From positions 62,001 through 126,000 of the forward strand of contig JAOAIK010000030.1 of the NCBI GenBank assembly GCA_026414745.1: a stretch of 64,000 bases of DNA. Direction: 5' to 3'. This document shows, one piece after another, positions 32,644 through 41,441 of the stretch. This stretch comes from Roseococcus sp. GTDB taxonomy: Bacteria > Pseudomonadota > Alphaproteobacteria > Acetobacterales > Acetobacteraceae. How positions within the stretch are numbered: position 1 is the first letter of the stretch; each line of letters begins with the position of its first letter. Below the pieces are notes generated by a model that saw nothing but the letters and a program-made list of their open reading frames with translations, made no database searches and was not told the DNA's origin. Position numbers and translations under genes: made by a program.

Positions 32644-33831
32644 ATGTCTCCGCCGCGCGTCACGACCGGCTCGGACTCCCCGGTCGCCGTCGAGGCCGGG
32701 GCGGTCACCGTCACGCTGCACCGTGACCTCCTGGCCGCCGAGCCGGCCTGGCGCGAGCTGGAGACGCACGGCACCCTCTTCGCCTTCCAGAGCCTCCTGT
32801 GGATGCGGACCTGGCTCGCGCATCTCGGCGCGCGCGAGGGTGTCGCCCCCCTGATCGTGACGGTCCATGCGGGGCCACGGCCGGTGATGCTGCTGCCGCT
32901 CGGGCTGCGCCGGCGTTTCGGGCTGCGCTGCCTCGTCTTCCTCGGCGGCGAGGCGACGGACTACCACGCGCCGCTCCTCGGCCCCGGGCTCGAGGAGGCG
33001 CTGGGCAAGGACGGGTTCGCCGGCCTGTGGAGCCGGATCCTCGCGATCCTTCCCCCGGTCGATCTGATCGCCTTCGAGCGGATGCCGGCCGAGGTCGAGG
33101 GGCGGACCAACCCGATGGCGGCGCTGCCGGGGGTCCAGCCCTGCGGCCATGCCTACGCGATCCGCCTGCCCGCCAGCCTCGAGGACTATCGGCGCACGCT
33201 GCGCGCAGGCTTCGTGGCCGATACGCGGCGCAAGCGACGCCGCCTCGCCGAGATCGGACCGCTGCGGCACCAGCTGGCCGGGACGGCGGCCGAGCGGGAG
33301 GCCGACCTCGATGCGATGATCCTGCGCAAGCGTCGGCGCTTCCGCGAGACGGGCGCGCCGGATGTCTTCACCGACCCTGCCGTGCGCGGCTTCTACGCGG
33401 CCATGGGCCGGCAGGCGGGCGGCGAGCTGCAGGTGTGCGCCAGCCGCCTTCTCGTCGGTGACGAGACGGTGGCCGCGCACTGGGGGCTCACCTTCCGCGG
33501 CCGCTTCTACTACCTGCTCATCGGCTGGTCCGGCGGCCCCTGGGCCCGCTACTCGGTCGGCCGAGTGATGATCGAGGAGCTGGTGGCCACAGCCATCGCC
33601 GAGGGCCATGCGGTGCTCGACCTCACCGTGGGCGACGAGGCCTACAAGAACGACTGGGCGAACGAACGCCTTCGGCTTCTCGCCCTGACCGAGGCGCGCA
33701 GCCGGGGCGGGCGCGCCTGGCTCGCGCTGCGCCGGGCCTGGGAGGGGCTGCGCGAGCGCCTCAAGCGCATCGGCTGGCTGCGCAACGCGGTGCGCCGCCT
33801 GGCCGGGCGCAAGCCCCTGCCGGGGCGCTGA
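32644..33831 (+). CDS. CelD/BcsL-like GNAT-fold acetyltransferase
   Basis: A 395-residue cytoplasmic protein of the CelD family (double GNAT fold), linked in various bacteria to polysaccharide or cellulose modification. The C-terminal half (about 215-345) has the acetyltransferase-like pattern RRRFRETGAPDVFTDPAVRGFY, then GRFYYLLIGWSGGPWARYSVGR and HAVLDLTVGDEAYKNDWAN. The ATG at 32644 was chosen; a TTG 27 bases upstream is also in frame. It follows the kinase gene by 86 bases and runs directly into the convergent glycosyltransferase gene, with adjacent stops. Substrate unknown. Confidence 0.75.
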   Translation: MSPPRVTTGSDSPVAVEAGAVTVTLHRDLLAAEPAWRELETHGTLFAFQSLLWMRTWLAHLGAREGVAPLIVTVHAGPRPVMLLPLGLRRRFGLRCLVFLGGEATDYHAPLLGPGLEEALGKDGFAGLWSRILAILPPVDLIAFERMPAEVEGRTNPMAALPGVQPCGHAYAIRLPASLEDYRRTLRAGFVADTRRKRRRLAEIGPLRHQLAGTAAEREADLDAMILRKRRRFRETGAPDVFTDPAVRGFYAAMGRQAGGELQVCASRLLVGDETVAAHWGLTFRGRFYYLLIGWSGGPWARYSVGRVMIEELVATAIAEGHAVLDLTVGDEAYKNDWANERLRLLALTEARSRGGRAWLALRRAWEGLRERLKRIGWLRNAVRRLAGRKPLPGR

Positions 33832-35028
33832 TCAGCCCCGCCCCGCCTGCCCCGCCTCCAGGATGCTCGCGAGGAAGGCGGTGAAGCCGAGCTGCAGCCC
33901 CGCCACCGCCACGGTGCTCGAGACGAGGAAGAGGCGGGGCGAGACGGGATCATCGATGTCCCCGAACCCCGCCCCCGCCCAGCCGCCGAAGGTGGCCGCC
34001 ATGCCCGCGATCCCGGCCAGCAGCAGCAGCGCGGCGAGGATCAGCCCGCTCTCGAGCAGCGGCAGGCGCCGCCACCAGCCCTCGCGCAGCGGCGGCAGAT
34101 AGCCCCGGCGCATCCCCGCGAGGCGCGAGATCACCGCGAAGGCCACCGCCTGCATCCCCGCGAGCAGGAACAGGCAGCCCGCCATCAGGCTGTGCAGGTC
34201 GAGCCGCACGGGGCCGAGTTCCGCAGGCCCCCCCACCAGCAGCAGGATGAGCGCCGCGCCGAGGCCGAGCAGCGCCAGCCCCGGGTAGAGGAACAGCCAG
34301 CGCGGCGAGTAGAAGAGCAGGAAGCGCAGATGCCGCCAGCCGTCGCGCCAGGTGCGCAAGTGCGGCGGGCGCGAGCGCCCGTCCGGGCGCAGCCGGGCGG
34401 GCACCTCGGCGATGCGAAGCCCCGCGAGCGCGGCGCGCACCACCATCTCCGAGGCGAACTCCATCCCCGGCGTGACGAGGCCGAGCCCGAGGATCCGCTC
34501 GCGCGAGAAGCCGCGGATGCCGCAGTGGAAATCCCCCGTCGGCACGCGGAAGAACAGGCGGCCGAGGAAGCTCAGCACCGGGTTGCCGAGCCAGCGGTGC
34601 AGGAAGGGCATGGCGCCCTTCTCGATGCCGCCCCGGAAGCGGTTGCCCATCACGAGCTCCGCCCCGCCGCGCAGCGCCTCCACGAAGGCGTCGAGATTCG
34701 CGAAGTCGTAGCTGTGGTCGCTGTCGCCCATGATGACGAAGCGCCCGCGCGCGGCCGCGATGCCGCCGCGCAGCGCCGCGCCGTAGCCGCGCTCGGCCAC
34801 CGCCACCACCCGCGCGCCGAGCGATTCGGCGATGGCCTGGCTGCCGTCGGTGCTGCCGTTGTCGGCCACCAGCACCTCGCCCGCGATGCCGCTGCGCGCG
34901 AGGAAGGCCTGCGCGTCGCGGATGCAGAGCGCGAGGGTTTCCGCCTCGTTGAGGCAGGGCATGAGGATGGTGAGCTCGAGGCCCGCCTCGGCGGGAGGGG
35001 GCGCGGGCGCGGGGGAGGGGGGCGTCAT
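33832..35028 (-). CDS. Family 2 glycosyltransferase with C-terminal membrane helices (polyprenyl-phosphate sugar transferase type)
   Basis: A 398-residue protein. Residues about 18-235 are a GT-A domain: LTILMPCLNEAETLALCI, LVADNGSTDGSQAIAESLGA, GDSDHSYDF (metal-binding DxD region) and VPTGDFHCGIRGFSRERIL. The rest has four predicted membrane helices (about 245-395). This layout matches enzymes that load a sugar onto a polyprenyl phosphate in the membrane, for glycolipid or surface polysaccharide assembly. It ends against the CelD-like gene. It starts 53 bases downstream of the second livM, so it may be read as the tail of that operon. Confidence 0.85.
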   Translation of the reverse strand: MTPPSPAPAPPPAEAGLELTILMPCLNEAETLALCIRDAQAFLARSGIAGEVLVADNGSTDGSQAIAESLGARVVAVAERGYGAALRGGIAAARGRFVIMGDSDHSYDFANLDAFVEALRGGAELVMGNRFRGGIEKGAMPFLHRWLGNPVLSFLGRLFFRVPTGDFHCGIRGFSRERILGLGLVTPGMEFASEMVVRAALAGLRIAEVPARLRPDGRSRPPHLRTWRDGWRHLRFLLFYSPRWLFLYPGLALLGLGAALILLLVGGPAELGPVRLDLHSLMAGCLFLLAGMQAVAFAVISRLAGMRRGYLPPLREGWWRRLPLLESGLILAALLLLAGIAGMAATFGGWAGAGFGDIDDPVSPRLFLVSSTVAVAGLQLGFTAFLASILEAGQAGRG

Positions 35029-35081
35029 GGCGGACAGGGTTCCGCGCCCTCACTGCGGCAGCGCGGCGCCGATGTCGAGGG

Positions 35082-36017
35082 TCAGCGCCCCGGCCTCTCG
35101 CCCAGCAGCCCCTGCGGCCGGTGGAGCAGGATGAGCTGCAGCGCGAGGCCGATGAGGAAGAGCCGCACATAGGCCGCGCGCGTCGCCGCCTCGCCCGGAA
35201 GCTGGGCGGCCAGGAAGTCGCTCGCCGCCCAGATGGCCCAGACCAGGACGGCGCCCAGCACCGCCCCCCGGTTGTTGCCCGACCCGCCGGCGATCAGCAT
35301 CACCCAGACGAGGAAGGTGGCGGTGACGGGGTCGAGCGCATCGGGCCCCATGAACTTGAAGAAGCCCGCGAGCATCGCGCCCGCGAGGCCCATGCAGGCC
35401 GCGCCCAGGGCGAAGGCGGCGAGGCGGAAGGCGCCCGGGTTCTTGCCCACCGCCTTCGCCGCCTCCTCGTCCTCGCGGATGGCGCGCAGCGTGCGGCCGA
35501 AGGGGCTTCGCGCCGTCGCCTCGGCCATGGCGTAGAGCCCCGCGGCCACCAGCAGCACCAGGCCGAGATAGGCGAACTGCCCGGCCGGCTCGCCCAGCCC
35601 CTCGAGCGGTCGCGGGATCCCCGGCACGCCGAGCGGCCCGCCCGTCAACCAGTCCTCGTTGCGGACGACGAGGCGCAGGATCTCGCCGATGCCGATGGTG
35701 GCGATGGCGAGGTAGTCGGCGCGGAGCCGCAGCGCCGCCGCCCCCACGGGCAGGGCGAGCAGAGCCCCGGCCAGCGCCGCGAGCGGCCAGGCCGCCCACC
35801 AGGGCCAGCCGAAGCCGCCGCCATGGGCCGCGCCCGGCTGGGCGCTCTCGGGCGCCGTCAGCAGCGCCGCGGTGTAGGCGCCGATGGCGAGGAAGCCGAG
35901 CCCGCCGAAATTCATCAGCCCCGTCAACCCCCATTGCAGGTTGAGCCCGAGCGCGAGGCAGGCATAGACCCCGGCGAGGGTGAGCATGGTGGCGAGGTAG
36001 AGAAGCGCGGCCTCCAT
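35082..36017 (-). CDS. livM: Branched-chain amino acid type ABC transporter permease LivM (transporter 2)
   Basis: Permease of the second Liv importer. The 311-residue product has about nine membrane helices, with LALGLNLQWGLTGLMNFGGLGFLAIGAY near the start and ARSPFGRTLRAIREDEEAAKAVG as the ATPase-contact loop. The ATG at 36017 overlaps the livH stop by one base (TGATG). It is the last of the seven-gene operon that begins with two N-acyl-D-amino-acid deacylases, so the cargo may be an acylated or D-amino acid or a short peptide (inference). Confidence 0.9.
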   Translation of the reverse strand: MEAALLYLATMLTLAGVYACLALGLNLQWGLTGLMNFGGLGFLAIGAYTAALLTAPESAQPGAAHGGGFGWPWWAAWPLAALAGALLALPVGAAALRLRADYLAIATIGIGEILRLVVRNEDWLTGGPLGVPGIPRPLEGLGEPAGQFAYLGLVLLVAAGLYAMAEATARSPFGRTLRAIREDEEAAKAVGKNPGAFRLAAFALGAACMGLAGAMLAGFFKFMGPDALDPVTATFLVWVMLIAGGSGNNRGAVLGAVLVWAIWAASDFLAAQLPGEAATRAAYVRLFLIGLALQLILLHRPQGLLGERPGR

Positions 36018-36901
36018 CAGCCCATCCCCCTGAACAGCCCCTGCGGCCGGACGACCAGCACGAGAATGAGCACCGCGAAGGCCACGGCCGTCTTGTAGGA
36101 GGGGTCGAGCAGCGGGGCGTTGCCGATCCAAGGGTAGGAGGAGAGCTCCTCCGCCACGCCCAGGATCAGCCCGCCCAGCGCCGCCCCCCAGGGCCGGCCG
36201 ATGCCGCCCAGGATGGCCGCGGCGAAGGCCGCGAGCAGCACGTTGAAGCCGAGCAGCGGCGTCAGTTCCGTATCCACCGCGAGGAACACGCCCGCGATGG
36301 CGGCGAGCGCGGCCGAGACGGCCCAGGTGAGGCGGATCACGCCGGCCACCGGCACGCCGGTGATCCGCGCGAGGTCCGGATCGTCGGCCATGGCGCGCAT
36401 CGCGCGCCCCGCGCGGCTGCGCGAGAGCAGCAGATGCACCGCCAGCGCCACCAGCAGCGCCCCGCCGAGGATGACGAGGTGGCGCTGCTGGATGCGGATC
36501 TCGCCCAGCAGCAGCGGGGGCGTGAAGCCGCGCGCGTAGCTCTCCGGCGTCGGGCCCCAGATCAGATAGACCAGGGCGCGGATCATCAGCGCCACGCCGA
36601 AGGAGGAGATGAGCAGCACCGCCGGGGCGGAGCGGCGCAGCGGCGCATAGAAGGCGCGGTCCGCCGCCAGCGCCACGGGGATGGTGGCCAGCACCGCCAC
36701 GGGCAGGGCGAGCCAGGGCGAGATGCCCAAGGCGCCGACGGCGAGGAGCGCGGCATAGGCGCCCCAGGTCATCAGCTCGCCATGGGCGAAATGGGCGAAG
36801 CGCATCACCCCATAGACGAGCGAGAGGCCCGCCGCGGCCAGGGCGTAGATGCTGCCGAGCACGAGGCCCGGGATCAGGTAGAAGTTCAGGAACTCGATCA
36901 T
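36017..36901 (-). CDS. livH: Branched-chain amino acid type ABC transporter permease LivH (transporter 2)
   Basis: The 294-residue membrane permease has GLVLGSIYALAAAGLSLVYGVM, RFAHFAHGELMTWGAY and the coupling loop RAMRAMADDPDLARITG (about residues 165-181), then AAILGGIGRPWGAALGG. About eight membrane helices. It lies 3 bases after livF and overlaps livM by one base. It is only distantly similar to the LivH at 11.6-12.5 kb, so the two importers are not recent duplicates. Confidence 0.91.
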   Translation of the reverse strand: MIEFLNFYLIPGLVLGSIYALAAAGLSLVYGVMRFAHFAHGELMTWGAYAALLAVGALGISPWLALPVAVLATIPVALAADRAFYAPLRRSAPAVLLISSFGVALMIRALVYLIWGPTPESYARGFTPPLLLGEIRIQQRHLVILGGALLVALAVHLLLSRSRAGRAMRAMADDPDLARITGVPVAGVIRLTWAVSAALAAIAGVFLAVDTELTPLLGFNVLLAAFAAAILGGIGRPWGAALGGLILGVAEELSSYPWIGNAPLLDPSYKTAVAFAVLILVLVVRPQGLFRGMG

Positions 36902-36904
36902 CGC

Positions 36905-37609
36905 TCAGGCGCCGAGGAACATGCGGCCGATCTCGGGGTTCGCGGCCATGGCGGGGCCGGCATCCTCGAAGCGGTTGCGCCCCTGCGCGAGCACGAGGCC
37001 GCGGTCGGCGATGGCGAGCGCCGGGCGCGCGTTCTGCTCCACCATCAGCACGGCGATGCCGGCCGCGGCGATCGCCTGCACGCGCTCGAAGATCAGCGCG
37101 CAGAACCTGGGCGAGAGGCCGGCCGTCGGCTCGTCGAGCATGACGAGCCTGGGCGCGAGCATCAGCGCGCGGCCCACCGCCAGCATCTGCCGCTGCCCGC
37201 CCGAGAGGCTGCCCGCGGCGGCGCGGCGCTTCGCCTTGAGGTCGGGGAAGGTGGCGTAGGCGCGCGCGAGCCCCTCCTCGGCCGCGCGGGGGCGGACATA
37301 GGCGCCCATGCGGAGGTTCTCCTCCACCGTCAGCGAGGGGAAGACGTTGCGCTCCTGGGGCACATAGGCGAGGCCGCGGCCGACCATCTCCTCGGCGGGG
37401 CGGTTGGTGATCTCGGCGCCGTCGAAGCGGATGCGCCCCTGCCGGACGCGCAGGAGCCCGGCCACCGCCTTCATGGCGGTGGACTTGCCCGCGCCGTTGG
37501 GGCCGATGATGACGAGGATCTCGCCCGGCGCGACGCGGAAGGAGACGCCCTGCAGGATGTCGGCCTCGCCATAGCCGCCGACGATGCTCTCGACCTCAAG
37601 CAGGGTCAT
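36905..37609 (-). CDS. livF: Liv-type ABC transporter ATP-binding protein LivF (transporter 2)
   Basis: A 234-residue ATPase with Walker A (IIGPNGAGKSTA), signature LSGGQRQMLAVGR, Walker B (RLVMLDEPTAGLSP) and LMVEQNA as the switch region. The ATG at 37609 begins directly before the domain; the frame is open for 70 more codons upstream but that sequence is not family-like. It follows livG after 64 bases, which include a small CTCCG/CGGAG hairpin. Confidence 0.92.
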   Translation of the reverse strand: MTLLEVESIVGGYGEADILQGVSFRVAPGEILVIIGPNGAGKSTAMKAVAGLLRVRQGRIRFDGAEITNRPAEEMVGRGLAYVPQERNVFPSLTVEENLRMGAYVRPRAAEEGLARAYATFPDLKAKRRAAAGSLSGGQRQMLAVGRALMLAPRLVMLDEPTAGLSPRFCALIFERVQAIAAAGIAVLMVEQNARPALAIADRGLVLAQGRNRFEDAGPAMAANPEIGRMFLGA

Positions 37610-37673
37610 CCCACCTCCGATCGCCGGAGGGCGCGGCGCAGCGCGCACCGCAGACGTGAATCGGCGGCGCCCA

Positions 37674-38447
37674 TCACGCCGGCTCGATCGCCATGCCGAG
37701 ATAGGCCTCGGCCACCATCGGGTCGGCGCGCACTTCCTCCATGCGGCCGCTGGCGATGACGCGCCCCTCGGCCATGCAGTGCACGGGCGTGCAGAGCTCG
37801 GCCACGAGGTCGAGGTCATGCTCGATCACGAGGAAGGTGATCCCCTCCTCCCGGTTCAGCCGGGCGATGGTGGCGGCGATCTCGCGCAGCAGGGTGCGGT
37901 TCACGCCGGCCGCCGGCTCGTCGAGCAGGATCACGCGCGCGCCGCTCATCAGCGCCCGGCCGAGCTCCACCAGCTTCTTCTGCCCGCCGGAAAGGGCGCT
38001 GGCCGGCGCGTCGGCGTGGCGCGCGAGGTTGAGCCGCGCGAGCACCGCATCGGCGCGGGCGGCGAGCGCGGCCTCCTCGCGGGCGATGCGCGCGCGCGCG
38101 AACCAGGGCGCGGGCAGGCGCTCCCCCGCCTGGTCGCGCGCCGCGACCATCAGGTTCTCCCGCACCGTGAGGCGGGCGAAGAGGCGCGGGATCTGGAAGG
38201 TGCGCGCGAGGCCCGCCGCGTGCAGCGCCCAGGGGCTCTCGCCTGTCACCTCCCGGCCGAAGAGGCGCACATGCCCCGCATCCGGGCGATGAAAGCCGGC
38301 GATCGTGGCGAAGGCGGTGGATTTGCCCGCGCCATTGGGCCCGATCAGCCCGGTGATCGAGCCCGCCGGCACGGCGAAGGAGGCGCCGTCGAGGGCGGCG
38401 AGGCCGCCGAAGCGCTTGACCAGCCCCTCGACCTCGAGCGCGTTCAC
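37674..38447 (-). CDS. livG: Liv-type ABC transporter ATP-binding protein LivG (transporter 2)
   Basis: A 257-residue ATPase with Walker A (LIGPNGAGKSTAF), a true signature LSGGQKKLVELGRAL, Walker B (VILLDEPAAGVN) and the switch His in LVIEHDL. The start is GTG at 38447, and its first bases overlap the solute-binding protein stop (GTGA), so translation is probably coupled. It forms the ATPase heterodimer with the LivF encoded downstream. Confidence 0.92.
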   Translation of the reverse strand: MNALEVEGLVKRFGGLAALDGASFAVPAGSITGLIGPNGAGKSTAFATIAGFHRPDAGHVRLFGREVTGESPWALHAAGLARTFQIPRLFARLTVRENLMVAARDQAGERLPAPWFARARIAREEAALAARADAVLARLNLARHADAPASALSGGQKKLVELGRALMSGARVILLDEPAAGVNRTLLREIAATIARLNREEGITFLVIEHDLDLVAELCTPVHCMAEGRVIASGRMEEVRADPMVAEAYLGMAIEPA

Positions 38448-39679
38448 TCGCTGAGCTGCGCGACCGAGACGAGCCGCCCCTCGCGCACGGCCCAGTGCTC
38501 GATGCGGCCCTGCGCGTCGCCGGTGGCGTTGAACTCCACGGGGCCGGAGGCGCCCTCGTAGTTCACCTTCACGCCGCGGGCGATCAGGTCGCGCGCGCGG
38601 GCGAATTCGCCGGGGCCGACCACCTCGCCGGGCGCATTGGCCACGGTGCGCAGGTTCGCGCGGATGGCGGCGCGCTCGGCGCTGCCGGCGGCCTGGATGG
38701 CGAGGCCGATCACATAGGCCGCGTCATAGGCCTGGGCGACGAAGGCCGCGCCGGGGTCCATCTGCGGGTTGGCGCGGCGGAAGGCCGCGGCATAGGCCTC
38801 GCGCCGCTCCGGCGCGGCCGCGGTGCCGGGGCCGGTGCCGAACATCCCCTCCAGCGCGCGCGCGCCCACCTGGTCGATCACGCTCTGGTCGCGCATGCCG
38901 TCGGTGCCGATGTAGCGCTGGAAGAAGCCGTTCTCGATGGAGTTGCGCAGGATGGTGTTGCCGCCCGAGGCCGGGTAGCCGATCAGCAGCAGCGCCTGCG
39001 GGTTGCCGGTCCGCGCCAGGGTCTGGAGTTCGGCGCGGTAGGAGGGGCGGTTCTCCTCGTAGTTCTGGGAGGCGGCGACGGTGCCGCCGCGCGCCTGGAA
39101 GGCGGCGGTGAAGCTGCCCGCGAGGCCGCGGCCGTAGTCGTTGTTGATCGCCATGATCGCGACGCGCTCGATGCCCGCCTCGCGCACGAGCCGCGCGAGC
39201 ACCTGGCCCTGCAGCCCGTCCGGCACCGCGGTGCGGAACACCGTGTCGTTGTCGTTGATCTGGCTGACCGCCGGCGCGGTGGCCGAGGGGCTGACGATGG
39301 GCACGCCGGCCGGCACCGTCACGGCATTGGCCACCGCGATGGTGATGCCCGAGGCCATGGGGCCGATGATGGCCGAGACATTCTCGGCCTGCACCAGGCG
39401 GGTGGCGACGGTGACGCCGGCCTGCGGGTTGGTCTGGTCATCGGCCTCGATCATCTGCAGGCGGCGGCCGTTCAGCACCCCGCCCGCGGCGTTCATCTCC
39501 TCGAAGGCGAGGACGATCCCGGCGCGGATGGGCGGCACGAAGGCGGCGAGGCCGCCGGTGGCGGAGAGGATCACGCCGATGCGGATGGCCTCGCCCTGGG
39601 CGCGGGCGAGGGCGGGCGCGAAAAAGGTGGCGGCGCCAGCGGCCAGCGCGGCGCGGCGGGGCAGGCGGAGGGCGGTCAT
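38444..39679 (-). CDS. Liv-type ABC transporter solute-binding protein (transporter 2)
   Basis: A 411-residue periplasmic binding protein with signal region PRRAALAAGAATFFAP (cleavage near ALARAQG). The type 1 binding fold is shown by IRIGVILSATGGLAAF, GPMASGITIAVANAV (the ligand-lobe strand) and IMAINNDYGRGLAGS. It belongs to a different subgroup from the tandem trio at 12.5-16.4 kb. It is placed 34 bases after two N-acyl-D-amino-acid deacylase genes, suggesting that the importer brings in their substrates. Confidence 0.9.
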   Translation of the reverse strand: MTALRLPRRAALAAGAATFFAPALARAQGEAIRIGVILSATGGLAAFVPPIRAGIVLAFEEMNAAGGVLNGRRLQMIEADDQTNPQAGVTVATRLVQAENVSAIIGPMASGITIAVANAVTVPAGVPIVSPSATAPAVSQINDNDTVFRTAVPDGLQGQVLARLVREAGIERVAIMAINNDYGRGLAGSFTAAFQARGGTVAASQNYEENRPSYRAELQTLARTGNPQALLLIGYPASGGNTILRNSIENGFFQRYIGTDGMRDQSVIDQVGARALEGMFGTGPGTAAAPERREAYAAAFRRANPQMDPGAAFVAQAYDAAYVIGLAIQAAGSAERAAIRANLRTVANAPGEVVGPGEFARARDLIARGVKVNYEGASGPVEFNATGDAQGRIEHWAVREGRLVSVAQLSE

Positions 39680-39713
39680 GGCGGGTCTCCCTGTCGGCTC
39701 CTTGTGCCCGGGA

Positions 39714-41441
39714 TTAACGCCCCGTCAGGCCTCGCGCAACGCCGATGCGCCCCCGCCGCAGCAGCCGCCCCGGCAGGGCGCCCGTCGCCTTGCCGTCGCG
39801 GTAGGTGACGACACCGCGCTTGATGGTGGCGCGATAGCCGCGCGCGCCCTGCAGCAGCCGCCGTCCGCCCGCGGGCAGGTCATGCACCATGCGCGGCGCG
39901 GGCAGGGAGAGTTCCCCCTCCGCGATCAGGTTCAGATCGGCCAGCATCCCCGGCGCGATCACCCCGCGGTCCGTGAGGCCCATGGCGCGCGCCGTGTCGC
40001 TGGTCTGGCGCCGCACCAGCTCCTCCATCGGGAAGCCGCGCCGCGACCAGTGGGCGAGCAGGAAGGTGGGGAAGCTGCCGTCCGAGATGAAGCCGACATG
40101 CGCCCCCCCGTCGGAAAGGCCGACCAGCGCGATGCGGCGGCGCAGGCATTCGGCCGAGGCGTCGAGCGTGAAGTCGGCGTAGTTGGTCAGGGGGGCGAAG
40201 AGGAAGTTCCCGCCCTCGCCCTCGGCGAGGAGGTCATAGGCGACCTCCTCGGGCCGGCGCCCCTCGCGCGCGGCCCGCGCCTCGATGCTGGCTTCGCGCG
40301 GCGGCGCGTAGTCGGGCGGATCGCCGAAGGGGAACATCCGCGCCCAGGAGAGGCGCGTGATGAGCGGGAAGCTCGAGCCCGCGATGCGGTCCTCGGAGAG
40401 GATGGCCGCGCGCCGGGCCGGCTCGCGCATCGCCGCGGCGCGCGCGGCCGGCGGCAGGTGCTGGATGGCGCGGTAGGAGGGGCAGGCCGAGAAGGGATTC
40501 TGCGAGCCCTCGAGCCCGAGCAGGATGCCGATGGGGCGCGGCGGGAAGACGGGGCGGATGTCGAGCCCGTGCGCCGCGGCGTCCTCGGCCAGCGCGAGAA
40601 GCTCCTTCCACGCCTCGGTGCGGTCGTGCCGGGCGGTGAGGCTGAACAGCACGGGCCGGCCCGAGGCGGCGGCGACGCGCCGGACCATGGCGAACTCGGT
40701 GGCCGGATCGGGCGTGTTCCAGTCGGAGACGAGTTCGAGCAGCCCGCCCCCGCCCTCGCTCATCCCGCAGGCGAGGCCCAGCAGCTCCTCCTCCTGCGCC
40801 TTCAGGGTGGGGGTGGGGTCGCCGGCCAGGGTCTTGTGGCTGATGGTGCGCGAGGTGGAGGCGCCGAAGGCGCCGGCCGCCACCGCTTCGGCGGTGATGG
40901 CGCGCATCGCCGCGATGTCCGCCTCCGTCGCGTTCTCGAGGCGGAGCGCGCGCTGGCCCATCACATGCACGCGCAGCGCCCCGTGCGGCAGCAGCGCGCC
41001 GATGTCCATGTCGCGCGGCCTGCGCTCGAGCGCGTCGAGATATTCGGGAAAGCTCTCCCAGGACCAGTTCAGCCCCTCGTGCAGCACCGGGCCCGGGATG
41101 TCCTCCACGCCCTCCATGAGTTCGATCAGCGTCTCGCGGTCGGCGGCGCGGCAGGGGGCGAAGCCGACGCCGCAATTGCCCATCAGCGCCGTGGTCACGC
41201 CGTGCCAGGAGGAGGGCGCGAGGTGGGAGTCCCACACCGCCTGACCGTCGTAATGGGTGTGGATATCGACGAAGCCCGGGGTGACGAGCAGGCCGCGGGC
41301 GTCGATCTCCTCGCGCCCGCGGGCGGGCACCGCGCCGACGCGGGTGATGGTCTCGCCATCCACCGCGATGTCGGCCTGGAAGCCGGGCGCGCCGGTGCCG
41401 TCCAGCACCCAGCCCCGGCGGATCACCAGATCGTGGCTCAT
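39714..41441 (-). CDS. N-acyl-D-amino-acid deacylase-family amidohydrolase, copy 1
   Basis: A 575-residue metal-dependent hydrolase of the D-aminoacylase group. Metal and active-site blocks: GFVDIHTHYDGQAVWDS (about residue 58), the conserved GNCGVGFAPCR with the metal-binding Cys, TSRTISHKTLAGDPTP and the catalytic Asp in GLSDGGAHVGF. The family removes N-acyl groups from D-amino acids or acts on related cyclic amides. The start ATG at 41441 overlaps the stop of the paralogue upstream (ATGA). Paralogous to the next gene along its full length, so this is a tandem duplication that has diverged. Confidence 0.87.
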   Translation of the reverse strand: MSHDLVIRRGWVLDGTGAPGFQADIAVDGETITRVGAVPARGREEIDARGLLVTPGFVDIHTHYDGQAVWDSHLAPSSWHGVTTALMGNCGVGFAPCRAADRETLIELMEGVEDIPGPVLHEGLNWSWESFPEYLDALERRPRDMDIGALLPHGALRVHVMGQRALRLENATEADIAAMRAITAEAVAAGAFGASTSRTISHKTLAGDPTPTLKAQEEELLGLACGMSEGGGGLLELVSDWNTPDPATEFAMVRRVAAASGRPVLFSLTARHDRTEAWKELLALAEDAAAHGLDIRPVFPPRPIGILLGLEGSQNPFSACPSYRAIQHLPPAARAAAMREPARRAAILSEDRIAGSSFPLITRLSWARMFPFGDPPDYAPPREASIEARAAREGRRPEEVAYDLLAEGEGGNFLFAPLTNYADFTLDASAECLRRRIALVGLSDGGAHVGFISDGSFPTFLLAHWSRRGFPMEELVRRQTSDTARAMGLTDRGVIAPGMLADLNLIAEGELSLPAPRMVHDLPAGGRRLLQGARGYRATIKRGVVTYRDGKATGALPGRLLRRGRIGVARGLTGR